Shown piece by piece: positions 35,126 to 44,237 of a stretch of DNA of 64,000 bases; the stretch's first letter is position 1; every line of letters begins with the position of its first letter. This stretch comes from an uncultured Eubacterium sp. (lineage in GTDB: Bacteria > Bacillota > Clostridia > Lachnospirales > Lachnospiraceae), in NCBI GenBank assembly GCA_910577225.1, contig CAJTMV010000009.1, positions 1-64,000 on the forward strand, in the 5' to 3' direction. Below the pieces are notes generated by a model. The model worked only from the letters and a program-made list of their open reading frames with translations. It was not told the origin of the DNA and did no database searches. The position numbers were made by a program, and so were the translations under genes.

Positions 35126-36289
35126 ATGAGATCGATAAAAGAAAAAATATACTCTTATTTATATCATATTATGTCAGATGTAGCGCATAGGGAAATTAAA
35201 GGAGAACTAAGCAGAAATACCGTTGAAATTATTCAGAATAGAGAACACATTGAAAGAATAAATACAACGTTAGTAACAGAATCAGAGGCCAAAGTATCTA
35301 AATTAATAAATACAATAAATGTTTTGGAACGACAATTGCAAAAGGTACAAAATAATTTGGACAGCATTGGCGGTGATATCGATGGATTATCAGAAGATAT
35401 AGACAGAATAGAAAAACATACCATGGAGAATCAGACAGCGATACATATTATGGACCATAGAATCGACAGCAGTTATTGGGCTTTTCGTGACTGGAAAATA
35501 AGAACAATGGCATTACCGGCTTTGTCATTTGAAGTTCATTTAACGGAACATTGCAATTTAAATTGTGTCGGATGCGATCACTTTTCCCCGTTGGCAGAAA
35601 AAAAATTTACTGATATAAATTCTTTTCGACGTGATTTTGAAAGGCTGGCAGATTTGTTTGACGGCGAGGCAGGCTACATACATTTGCTGGGAGGAGAACC
35701 ATTATTACACCCGCAGGCTGCGCAGTTTTGCAAGGTAGCCAGAAAAAATTTTCCCGAGGCCAATATTGATATTGTAACAAACGGATTGCTGCTACCTCAA
35801 ATGGCTCCTGACTTTTGGCAGGTTTTAAGATCGGAGAAAATAAAAATATCTGTTACAAAGTATCCGATTGCTTTGGATTATGGGAATATTGCCAGTCTGG
35901 CAGGTGATTATGAGGTCGGACTTTCCTTTTTTAACGATACTGGGGAAGACAAAACCATGACGCATAATAAATATGATCTGGAAGGTACCCAGGATCCAAG
36001 AGAGTCGTTTATAGACTGTTGTCGGGCAAATAAATGCATTTTTTTATCAGAAGGAAAACTGTACCCGTGTACGTTTCCGGGTAATATACATCATTTTAAT
36101 AAATTTTTTTCAACGTCGATGCAGACTACGGACAGAGATTTTATCGATATTTATAAAGCGGCATCCGCCGGGGAAATATTATCATTTTTATCTGCGCCAA
36201 TACCGTTTTGCAGATATTGCGATATCAGGCATGCAGAAAATGGAGTAAAGTGGGAAGTTTCTGGTAAAAAAATAGAGGAATGGATATGA
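35126..36289 (+). CDS. Radical SAM protein with N-terminal coiled coil
   Basis: A 387-residue protein. Residues 25-115 are a long coiled coil (repeated I/L heptads, INVLERQLQKVQNNL). The radical SAM domain follows with Cys143, Cys147 and Cys150 in CNLNCVGC, then GGEPLLHP. Further cysteines in the last 100 residues (DCCRANKC, FCRYC) could hold a second iron-sulfur cluster of the SPASM/twitch type. It is AT-rich like its neighbour. A role in modifying the glycan, its lipid carrier or a transferase is possible but not shown. Confidence 0.82.
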   Translation: MRSIKEKIYSYLYHIMSDVAHREIKGELSRNTVEIIQNREHIERINTTLVTESEAKVSKLINTINVLERQLQKVQNNLDSIGGDIDGLSEDIDRIEKHTMENQTAIHIMDHRIDSSYWAFRDWKIRTMALPALSFEVHLTEHCNLNCVGCDHFSPLAEKKFTDINSFRRDFERLADLFDGEAGYIHLLGGEPLLHPQAAQFCKVARKNFPEANIDIVTNGLLLPQMAPDFWQVLRSEKIKISVTKYPIALDYGNIASLAGDYEVGLSFFNDTGEDKTMTHNKYDLEGTQDPRESFIDCCRANKCIFLSEGKLYPCTFPGNIHHFNKFFSTSMQTTDRDFIDIYKAASAGEILSFLSAPIPFCRYCDIRHAENGVKWEVSGKKIEEWI

Positions 36290-37506
36290 AAAAAAGTGAA
36301 ACTATCAAACAGGCGGTCATATTGGCTGGCGGATATGGGACAAGATTAAAGCCGTTTACAGATACAAATCCAAAACCAATGTATCCGTGCAATGGGAAAC
36401 CATTTTTGGAATATCTGATCGAACAGGTACGGGAGTTTGGAATCAAAGATCTGATACTTTTATTGGGTTACCTTCCTGAAAAAATATCAGATTATTTCGG
36501 CGATGGATCCAAATGGAAGGTACGAATCAGATATTACATTACGCCGGTGGAATATGAAACAGGGCTGCGGATAAGGTCGGCGGGCAATATGCTGGAGGAT
36601 ACATTTCTGCTGCTGTATTGTGATAACTACTGCCCCATAAATCTGAAAGCGTTAGAGAGAAAATATGTTGAAACCGGAGCGGACCTGGTTTTTACCGCAT
36701 ATCGCAATGCGGACGGATACACGAAAAGTAATTTGAGACTTTCGGACACCGGACTGGTAACCGTATATGATAAAAAAAGAAGCGTTCCAAATCTGCAGGG
36801 GGTCGATATTGGCTATGCAATTGTAGCAAAGCGTGTGTTAGATCTGCTGCCGGAAGGAAACTGCAATTTTGAAGCTGCTGTATATCCAAAGCTGGTTCGG
36901 GAGAAAAAGCTGTATGCAGTCTGGACGGAACATCGTTATTATTCAGTAGGTTCCTTTGAACGTATTCGACTGACGGAGCAGTTTTTTTCCGGAAAGAAAT
37001 ACATCTTTCTTGATCGTGACGGCACTTTGAATGTCCGTCCGCCAAAGGCATGCTATATTGAAAAGCCGGAGGATTTTATCTGGCTTGACGGTGCAAAAGA
37101 TGCTGTGAAACGCCTGAAAGATGCCGGATATTGGATCATTCTTGTGACAAACCAGCCCGGTTTGTCAAGGGGAAATCTGACGGAAGAGACACTGGCAGCC
37201 ATACATAAAAAGATGCAGGATGATCTGAAAAAAATCGGGGCATGTATCGATCACATTTATTACTGCCCACACAACTGGGAGGAAGGATGCGCATGCAGAA
37301 AGCCCAAACCGGGAATGTTCTATCAGGCGCAAAAGGAATTTTCCATAGATCTGACCAGATGCTATATGCTTGGTGATGATGAACGTGATATGACGGCTGG
37401 AGAGGCAGCAGGATGTAAGTGTATGCAGATATCAGAAACATTTACGCTTGCAGACGCAGTCCGTAAAATTTTAAAGGATGATAAAAGCGACAGGGAAGAC
37501 ATCTGA
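36286..37506 (+). CDS. Fused heptose-1-phosphate guanylyltransferase and heptose bisphosphatase (HddC-GmhB)
   Basis: A 406-residue fusion. Residues 1-230 are a sugar nucleotidyltransferase (AVILAGGYGTRLKPFT; NPKPMYPCNGKPFLEYL). From about 240 comes a GmhB-type histidinol-phosphatase-like HAD domain: FLDRDGTLNV, VTNQPGLSRG, the zinc loop YYCPHNWEEGCACRKPKPG and MLGDDERDM. It should remove the 7-phosphate of heptose 1,7-bisphosphate and then form GDP-heptose. HddA and GmhA follow. The ATG at 36286 overlaps the radical SAM stop. Confidence 0.88.
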   Translation: MKKSETIKQAVILAGGYGTRLKPFTDTNPKPMYPCNGKPFLEYLIEQVREFGIKDLILLLGYLPEKISDYFGDGSKWKVRIRYYITPVEYETGLRIRSAGNMLEDTFLLLYCDNYCPINLKALERKYVETGADLVFTAYRNADGYTKSNLRLSDTGLVTVYDKKRSVPNLQGVDIGYAIVAKRVLDLLPEGNCNFEAAVYPKLVREKKLYAVWTEHRYYSVGSFERIRLTEQFFSGKKYIFLDRDGTLNVRPPKACYIEKPEDFIWLDGAKDAVKRLKDAGYWIILVTNQPGLSRGNLTEETLAAIHKKMQDDLKKIGACIDHIYYCPHNWEEGCACRKPKPGMFYQAQKEFSIDLTRCYMLGDDERDMTAGEAAGCKCMQISETFTLADAVRKILKDDKSDREDI

Positions 37507-37538
37507 ACAGACTGTTGCGCGAAGAAGGGAGAACATAC

Positions 37539-38525
37539 ATGATCATATCAAAAACACCTTTAAGATGCTCTTTTTTTGGAGGGGGAACTGATTTTCATGA
37601 GTATTATGAGAACAGCAGACCCGGTTATGGCAGTGTGATAAGTACAACCCTGGATATGCATGTGTACATTACTGTGAACCATAATTTTGACGGAAAAGTG
37701 AGACTTTGTTATGCAGGTAATGAGCTGGTCGATCATGCAGATCAGGTGAAACATAATATTATTCGTGAAGCGCTAAAGATCGTGGGAATTGAAAAAGGGA
37801 TTGAGATTTTCTATTCGGCTGATATTCCGTTAAGCGGCGCTGGAATCGGTCTTGCATCCTCTTCGGCTTTGGCGGTCGGAGTATTAAATGCGCTGCATGC
37901 ATACAAAGGGGAATACGTATCAGCAGAGCAGCTGGCCAAAGAGGCGTGCTACATAGAGATTGAATGTCTTGGACAGCAAATCGGGATACAGGATCAGTAT
38001 GCAGTTTCATATGGCGGATTTAAACGGTATCGATTTAATCAAAACGGTTCGGTTACGGTAATGCCGGTGGTTTGCCGCAAAGAGATCCTCCAACAGCTGG
38101 AAAAAAATATGATGCTGTTTTTTACAGGGATTACGAGAGATTCTGGAAAAATATTAAGCGAACAGACAAAGACGATTTCGGATAAAACGGCAATGCTTGA
38201 CAGTCTGGTTGCAACTGTGGACCGGGCGCATGATGAACTTGTATGCGGAAACCTGGATCTGTGGGGTGAGGAACTGGATAAGAGCTGGCAGATTAAGAAA
38301 AAATTCGCCGGAGGAATCTCGAACCCGGTAATCGATAAGATGTATACTGCGGCGAGGGATGCGGGAGCGTTGGGCGGTAAAATTCTTGGAGCAGGCGGCG
38401 GTGGTTTTTTGCTGCTCTATACGAAAAAAGACAGACAGACGGATGTAAAAACAGTGTTGAAGGAGTTTCGACAGGTTCCGTTTGCACTGGAACCGCAGGG
38501 AAGCAGAATTATTTTTTCGGATTAA
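37539..38525 (+). CDS. hddA: D-glycero-alpha-D-manno-heptose 7-phosphate kinase
   Basis: A 328-residue GHMP kinase. The N-terminal KTPLRCSFFGGGTDF and the ATP loop PLSGAGIGLASSSALAVG are characteristic of HddA, and GALGGKILGAGGGGFLL is the third GHMP motif. It should phosphorylate heptose 7-phosphate at C1. Neighbours on both sides supply the other steps of the pathway. The start follows GAAGGGAGA. Confidence 0.88.
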   Translation: MIISKTPLRCSFFGGGTDFHEYYENSRPGYGSVISTTLDMHVYITVNHNFDGKVRLCYAGNELVDHADQVKHNIIREALKIVGIEKGIEIFYSADIPLSGAGIGLASSSALAVGVLNALHAYKGEYVSAEQLAKEACYIEIECLGQQIGIQDQYAVSYGGFKRYRFNQNGSVTVMPVVCRKEILQQLEKNMMLFFTGITRDSGKILSEQTKTISDKTAMLDSLVATVDRAHDELVCGNLDLWGEELDKSWQIKKKFAGGISNPVIDKMYTAARDAGALGGKILGAGGGGFLLLYTKKDRQTDVKTVLKEFRQVPFALEPQGSRIIFSD

Positions 38526-38566
38526 TTTTTTAAACAGATTTTTAAATTGAAGGAAAGGCAGATACC

Positions 38567-39157
38567 ATGACGGATTACACAGCGCAAATAAGCGCATATA
38601 TTGAGAAAGAGAGAGAAATCTTAAGCTGTCTTAACATATGTCAGATCAACGCGGTAATGAACCTGCTGGAAGAGAAGCTGGCTGCTGAAAATACGATATT
38701 TGTTTTTGGAAACGGAGGAAGCGCCGCAACAGCGTCTCATTATCAGAATGATTTTAATAAAGGAATTTCAGAGTATACCGATAAAAAATTTCGTTTTCAA
38801 TGTCTGAATGACAATGTAGCTACGATGATGGCAATTGCCAATGATATCGGATATGAGGAAATTTTTCGGTTTCAGCTAAGAGGAAGGCTGCGGCCGGGAG
38901 ACATTTGTATCGGAATATCCGGAAGCGGAAATTCGAAAAATGTAGTTAACGCGGTACAATATGCGAAGTCACAGGGCAACCAGGTAGTTGGCATCACAGG
39001 ATATCAGGGTGGGAAATTAAAAGAAATAGCGGATTATTCACTGCACGTTCCAATTCAGAGCATGCAGATTACAGAAGACATACATATGATCTTTGATCAT
39101 TTGATGATGAGCATTTTTTATAAAACGATGTGTGGGATCGATCATATAAAGGAGTAG
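38567..39157 (+). CDS. gmhA: Sedoheptulose-7-phosphate isomerase
   Basis: A 196-residue SIS-domain enzyme that makes D-glycero-D-manno-heptose 7-phosphate, the first step of heptose nucleotide synthesis. FVFGNGGSAATASHYQNDF and GISGSGNSKNVVNAV are the phosphate-binding loops; EDIHMIFDHLMM near the C terminus carries active-site histidines. Length and motifs match GmhA well. Confidence 0.88.
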   Translation: MTDYTAQISAYIEKEREILSCLNICQINAVMNLLEEKLAAENTIFVFGNGGSAATASHYQNDFNKGISEYTDKKFRFQCLNDNVATMMAIANDIGYEEIFRFQLRGRLRPGDICIGISGSGNSKNVVNAVQYAKSQGNQVVGITGYQGGKLKEIADYSLHVPIQSMQITEDIHMIFDHLMMSIFYKTMCGIDHIKE

Positions 39158-39160
39158 GAA

Positions 39161-40186
39161 ATGAGTAAAATTTTAATTACCGGCGCGGCAGGGTTTATCG
39201 GTTCACAGCTTGCGCATGCTTTATGGCAGGAAAAAAATGAGGTTGTCCTGGTTGATGATTTTTCCTATGGACTGGAAGATAATCTGGTCTTTTGCGATCA
39301 TGATTTCAGAGATGAGATTATTCGGGGAGATATTTGCAGTTCCCAATTTCTGTACAAGCTGTGTCAGGAAAAGACGTTTGACTATATCTATCATATTGCG
39401 GCAATTACACCTCTTCCTGATTGTCAGATCGATCCGGGAAGAGCGGTTACTGTGAATGTTGCGGGAACGGTCAGCGTATTAGAAGCGGCTCGCAGATATG
39501 GTGCAGTGAAAGTAATATTTGCAAGTACTTCCGCAGTTTATGAAAACTGTCGCACGTTTCCGACCAGGGAGGCGGACGCCATACCGCCCAGCCTGATCTA
39601 TTCAGGCACAAAATTTGCAGCGGAGCAGTTTTGCAAAAGTTATGCAGACGTGTATGGGATGAATATTACGGTGCTTAGATTTGCAAATGTATATGGTCCG
39701 CATATTGACTGTCTGAGAAAGCAGCCTCCGGTAGCGGGTTACCTGATTCGGGAGCTTTATTATGATCGTGCGCCTGTACTGCACGCGACCGGAAAGCAGG
39801 AACGGGATTTTATTTATGTGGATGATCTGATTGATCTTGCGGTTCGTGTACAGAATGGGACAGGTTTTGATATTGTAAACGTTTCTTCAAATGAGACGCA
39901 TTCTATTAACGAACTGTTTGAAACAATTCGGCGCGTGATGAACAAAGGGTCGATTCATGCGGAGTATACAGACGCATCAAATTACTGGAAAAACTATCCG
40001 GAGCTTTATGAAGGAGCATATCAGATTGCAGAGGAGATACTGGATCATGAGGTTAACAAATATACGTTATGTGACAACCGGTATGCATTTGATACCTATG
40101 GGTGGAAACCGCGGATTACGTTTGAAGACGGAGTACGGCAGACCGTGGAATTTGGCGTTTTGGCGATTCGGGAAAGGGACAGATGA
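39161..40186 (+). CDS. NAD-dependent sugar epimerase/dehydratase (SDR)
   Basis: A 341-residue extended short-chain dehydrogenase. The nucleotide motif is ITGAAGFIGSQLA, the catalytic pair is YSGTK (YxxxK) and the serine lies in ASTSAVYEN. It begins 3 bp after gmhA, so it probably acts on the GDP-heptose made by the preceding enzymes or on another nucleotide sugar of the cluster. Confidence 0.85.
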   Translation: MSKILITGAAGFIGSQLAHALWQEKNEVVLVDDFSYGLEDNLVFCDHDFRDEIIRGDICSSQFLYKLCQEKTFDYIYHIAAITPLPDCQIDPGRAVTVNVAGTVSVLEAARRYGAVKVIFASTSAVYENCRTFPTREADAIPPSLIYSGTKFAAEQFCKSYADVYGMNITVLRFANVYGPHIDCLRKQPPVAGYLIRELYYDRAPVLHATGKQERDFIYVDDLIDLAVRVQNGTGFDIVNVSSNETHSINELFETIRRVMNKGSIHAEYTDASNYWKNYPELYEGAYQIAEEILDHEVNKYTLCDNRYAFDTYGWKPRITFEDGVRQTVEFGVLAIRERDR

Positions 40187-40210
40187 AATTAATAAAAGGA
40201 GTGGACAGGC

Positions 40211-41693
40211 ATGTTGTTTAATTCGATGCAGTTTCTTGTATTTTTTCCGATTGTGGTTCTTGTTTATTTTTTAGTGCCAGTAAAAATAAAACATATATGG
40301 CTGCTGATGGCAAGCTATTATTTTTATATGTGCTGGAATGCAGAATATGCATGTCTGCTATTGACTTCTACGGTAGTTACATATGCAGCCGTTATGCTAA
40401 TGGAACGGATACGAAGCAGAAAAGCAGATACGAAAGGGAAGAAACAGGAAAAATTAGTGTTTGTGTGCAGTCTGGCTGTAAACCTTGGAATGCTATTTTA
40501 TTTTAAATATACCAATTTTGCTCTGTCATTATTTTCAGGACTGTCAAAATTGTTTTCTGTTCAATGGAAGATACCGGAATTTGATATATTACTTCCGGTA
40601 GGCATTTCTTTTTATATCTTTCAATCGCTGGGCTACATGGTCGATGTTTATCGTGGAGAAGAAGAGCCGGAGAAAAATTTTTTCCGCTATGCATTGTTTG
40701 TGTCTTTTTTTCCACAGTTGGTAGCAGGACCAATCGAACGATCAAAAAATTTGCTTCGTCAGCTGGCCGAACCAAAAAGGTTTGATTACGTAAGGGTAAG
40801 GGAAGGACTGCTGCTTATGCTCTGGGGATTTTTTTTAAAAATGGTCATTGCTGACAGATGCGCCGTTCTTGTTAATACTGTGTACGAAAACGATATGGCT
40901 TATCATGGATATCAGGTTATTGTTGCAAATGTGTTATTTGCGTTTCAGATATATTGCGATTTTATGGGCTATTCCCAAATTGCCAGAGGGAGTGCCCAGG
41001 TACTTGGCTGTAATTTAATGGAGAATTTCAGACAGCCTTATTTGTCACGTTCCATAAAGGAATTCTGGAGGCGGTGGCATATTTCGTTAAGTTCATGGTT
41101 CCGGGATTATCTTTATATTCCATTGGGTGGCAGCAGATGTGGAAAAGCAGTCAGATACCGGAATCTGATGATCACATTTCTGGCAAGCGGACTTTGGCAT
41201 GGGGCAGGTTTGTCTTTTATCGCGTGGGGGGGGGGTACATGGTCTGTATCAGATAGTAGAAGAGGCAGTATCTCCTTTTTTTGCCAGGTTCTATGAGCGG
41301 CATTGCATCGACACGGAAAAGTTTTCGTGGAACATATTGCGTACGATTCGGACATTTGTTCTGGCTGATATTGCATGGGTCTTTTTCAGGGCAGATAGCT
41401 GTCGGCAGGCGCTGAGAATATTGAAAAATTCTCTGGAACTGTCAAATACGGGAATGCTTTTGAATGACGGGTTGTACCAGTTAGGACTTAGCCATAGGGA
41501 AATGTCTATACTGGCCGCAGGACTGGCAGTACTTGCAGTGTATGGTCTGTTACGGGAAAGCGGGCAGAATGTAATGAACTGGCTCTCTGGGCAGAATATA
41601 ATATTTCGCTATGTGGCATATTGGACAGCGATCGTCCTTATTACCTTTTCTTTGAATATTACCGGACAGGAGTTTATATATTTTCAATTTTAG
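40211..41693 (+). CDS. MBOAT O-acyltransferase, frameshifted at a G10 tract
   Basis: A membrane-bound O-acyltransferase of the AlgI/DltB type. The first frame runs from 40211 to 41296 and holds the catalytic histidine region SGLWHGAGLSFIAWG, then reads a run of ten G (41226-41235) and ends in 20 unrelated residues. The normal continuation (HGLYQIVEEAVSPFF... to ITGQEFIYFQF) is in another frame up to 41693. With nine G the two parts join into 493 residues, the usual family length. The gene is therefore off in this copy, by phase variation, mutation or a sequencing error. The SGNH gene follows. Confidence 0.85.
41226..41235 (+). repeat. Homopolymeric G10 tract inside the MBOAT gene
   Basis: Ten consecutive G directly after GCGT, at the point where the two halves of the MBOAT protein change frame. 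Such tracts are prone to slipped-strand errors, and a change of one base restores the frame. Confidence 0.9.
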
Positions 41694-41769
41694 CTTTTGT
41701 CAGAGGGAAAAATAGATTCGAATTTAATTTGTGGACAGAAATGAAGAAGGAGTTCGGAGGAAAAGAAAG

Positions 41770-43155
41770 ATGAAACAGATATTGCGACTGGCGTTAAAGT
41801 GTGTTTACGTAATATTCCCTTTACTTATTATCTGGATATATATAGGTACACATCCGCTTGCTTTTATGGACGAAGAAGCGCCTTATTATTTATGGAATAA
41901 AGCACAGACCCGATTGAAACAGGAAAAACAGTATGATACGCTGTTTTTAGGCGACTCGACAGCGAATGCTGCATATATGCCGGAGATATTATCTGATACG
42001 TCATTGAATCTGGCGCTGGGAGGAGCGTCTCCAGTAGAAAATTACTATGTTTTGCAGGAATATCTGGAGCACCATCCAGCGCCGGACGTCTGTTATATAA
42101 GTTTTGCCGATCAGCATTTTCAGGATGGAGGGTGTTTTTGGACAAGGACAGTCTATACGCATAGATTTGGAATGAAACAGAATAGAGAGATATTTCAGAC
42201 AGCGGCAGAATACGGAGATCCTCTTATATGTAAGGAGGACTATATGGCTGATTTTATATCTTATGAACTGTGGCTTCCGCATAAATACATTACGGCATTG
42301 CTCAACGCCGGTTTTAATCAGCGTTATGAACAGAATATGTCGGCTCAGTATGCAATCGGACTGCATGGCGGACGTTATGTTGCAGTCGGTAATACAGAAT
42401 ATACAGCTTCGGAACAGATAGAGTACAATGCATTTCATGTAGTTCCGTTTCGGGATATGTATTATAGAAAAATATTGAGTTTATGTGCAGAAAAAGGAAT
42501 TCAGGTACATATTGTAAGGCTTCCCATGCCAGATAACTATGTTTATACAGATTCTTACAAAGAAGATTTCGACAGATATTACAGTAGTCTGAAACAGGAG
42601 TATCCTGGACTGGTCGTAGATTTTATGCCGGTATGGGATAAAAGCATGTTTGCGGACGGAAATCATCTAAATTCACGCGGGGCGCTGACGTTTTGCAGAA
42701 AACTCAAAGTATTATACCCAGAACATTTTGCAGATACGTCGTTTTCAGAATCACAGATAGCCGCAGTCAATGACGCAGTTGCTGCTGAAAATAAAGCGGA
42801 GTGGCTGACAGAGTGGATTGCAGGTATGAATTATACGCTCGTCCTGCGTGATCCGGAAAGAAAATATGTTTCATTTTGCAGTGACAGGCTGCAGAACGGC
42901 GGTTTTCTTATTGGAAAAAACGATGATTGCGGCTCGGATTTTTATTTTATTTCGCAAACGGACGACGATGGGATGTTTTCACTAAATGAAACAGAAGTCG
43001 GTCTGACGCTTACGCCCGCAGGGGGTGACGCTCAGGTTTGGAATCTGCCAGACGGCAGTGATTTGGATATTGCTGTTATAGATCGTTACCATGGACAGGT
43101 GGTCTGTATGAAATCTTTTCAGTATAATGAGGGAGGATATTGCTATATGCCATAA
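41770..43155 (+). CDS. SGNH-type acyl-transfer partner of the MBOAT protein
   Basis: A 461-residue protein with one N-terminal membrane helix (CVYVIFPLLIIWIYIG) and an extracytoplasmic SGNH/DHHW-like domain. The nucleophile block is TLFLGDSTANAAYM and the Asp-His block is MFADGNHLNSRGA. The last 110 residues form a separate beta-rich domain. In alginate, D-alanine and polysaccharide acylation systems, such proteins take the acyl group from the MBOAT channel and place it on the glycan. GGAGG precedes the ATG. Confidence 0.8.
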   Translation: MKQILRLALKCVYVIFPLLIIWIYIGTHPLAFMDEEAPYYLWNKAQTRLKQEKQYDTLFLGDSTANAAYMPEILSDTSLNLALGGASPVENYYVLQEYLEHHPAPDVCYISFADQHFQDGGCFWTRTVYTHRFGMKQNREIFQTAAEYGDPLICKEDYMADFISYELWLPHKYITALLNAGFNQRYEQNMSAQYAIGLHGGRYVAVGNTEYTASEQIEYNAFHVVPFRDMYYRKILSLCAEKGIQVHIVRLPMPDNYVYTDSYKEDFDRYYSSLKQEYPGLVVDFMPVWDKSMFADGNHLNSRGALTFCRKLKVLYPEHFADTSFSESQIAAVNDAVAAENKAEWLTEWIAGMNYTLVLRDPERKYVSFCSDRLQNGGFLIGKNDDCGSDFYFISQTDDDGMFSLNETEVGLTLTPAGGDAQVWNLPDGSDLDIAVIDRYHGQVVCMKSFQYNEGGYCYMP

Positions 43156-43219
43156 AAGAGTTTAAATGCTGATTTTTAAGGCACACGCTCGTACGAGACT
43201 GTTTTCAGATGAAAGTGGA

Positions 43220-43248
43220 TTGAATTAGAAACGAAAAGATGATATTAT
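43220..43248 (+). promoter_or_regulatory. Promoter of the UPF0126 gene
   Basis: TTGAAT (43220-43225), a 17-bp spacer and TATTAT (43243-43248), about 75 bp before the start codon. It marks the end of the glycan operon. Confidence 0.6.
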
Positions 43249-43323
43249 ATATTTGGAACATAAGCTAAGACAGTAATCACACATAAATGTGCAGACAAAA
43301 AATCAGAAACACGGGAAAAAGAA

Positions 43324-43989
43324 ATGGATTATTTGGACATCTTTATATTTGTTATGGAAATTATCGGCACCATTGCGTTTGCCTCATCCGGAGCCATGCT
43401 TGCGATTCAAAAAGAAATGGATCTGTTTGGGGTAGGCGTTCTGGGCGTTACAACATCTGTTGGCGGAGGTATGATACGTGACCTGATACTGGGGGCGATA
43501 CCTCCGCTTATGTTTCAAAAGCCTGTATATACAGTGACGGCAATGCTTACTTCCATGCTGTTGTTTGTTATTATCTATGTCAGACGTAATTTAGGCAATG
43601 ATAAAATTACTGCCGCATATAACAAAACCATGCTTGTTTTTGATACGATCGGACTGGGGGTTTTTACGGTAACAGGAATCAATACGGCGAAAAATGCAGG
43701 TTACGATCAGACGTTCCTGCTTATTTTCGTAGGCGTAATTACAGGTGTGGGAGGCGGTCTGCTGCGGGATATTATGGCGCAGGAAAAACCGTATATATTA
43801 ACCAAACATATTTACGCATGCGCATCCATTCTGGGCGCCGCGGTATGTGTCTTTTTGGATACCGTTTTGGATGATCTGGCGGCTATGGCAGCAGGATTGA
43901 TTGTCGTTGTGCTGACAAGGATTTTTGCCACGCATTACCGCTGGAATCTTCCGAAAATAAAAACCGGTGAAAACGATGAATATCATTAG
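43324..43989 (+). CDS. UPF0126/TRIC-like membrane protein
   Basis: A 221-residue protein with seven membrane segments in two repeated halves. The glycine motifs GVTTSVGGGMIRDLILG and GVITGVGGGLLRDIM appear once in each half, as in the UPF0126 family, whose members are related to trimeric intracellular cation channels. It has its own promoter and terminator and is not obviously linked to its neighbours. Confidence 0.87.
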   Translation: MDYLDIFIFVMEIIGTIAFASSGAMLAIQKEMDLFGVGVLGVTTSVGGGMIRDLILGAIPPLMFQKPVYTVTAMLTSMLLFVIIYVRRNLGNDKITAAYNKTMLVFDTIGLGVFTVTGINTAKNAGYDQTFLLIFVGVITGVGGGLLRDIMAQEKPYILTKHIYACASILGAAVCVFLDTVLDDLAAMAAGLIVVVLTRIFATHYRWNLPKIKTGENDEYH

Positions 43990-44113
43990 AAGCTGTCACG
44001 CTATCCTCTGCGCTGCCGGATGATCTTTGAATACCTGTGACGGATCTTTCATATTCGTCAATTCTCAACGTGGGCAATGACTTACGAAAATAGAAATGAA
44101 ATACGAAAAGGAA

Positions 44114-44149
44114 AAGGCATTTGTCAGATATGGAAAATGTCTTTTTTTA
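44114..44149 (+). terminator. Terminator after the UPF0126 gene
   Basis: AAGGCATTT pairs with AAATGTCTT (one wobble) and is followed by a run of seven T. Confidence 0.6.
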
Positions 44150-44237
44150 TTGGGAACGATGTGTTATGATCACATATATCGTTTATTTATGCGATACGGA
44201 TGATCTGTGTGTCCAAAAGAGAAAAGGAGCTGATCGA

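Noticed and set aside
36286..39157. ADP-heptose (beta) pathway as in Gram-negative LPS
   Set aside because: The kinase is of the GHMP type (HddA), not an HldE-type ribokinase fold, which points to the alpha, GDP-linked branch.
41199..41693. Separate 164-codon gene after the MBOAT frame
   Set aside because: Its sequence is the natural C-terminal continuation of the MBOAT protein and it has no start signal; the break coincides with the G10 tract.
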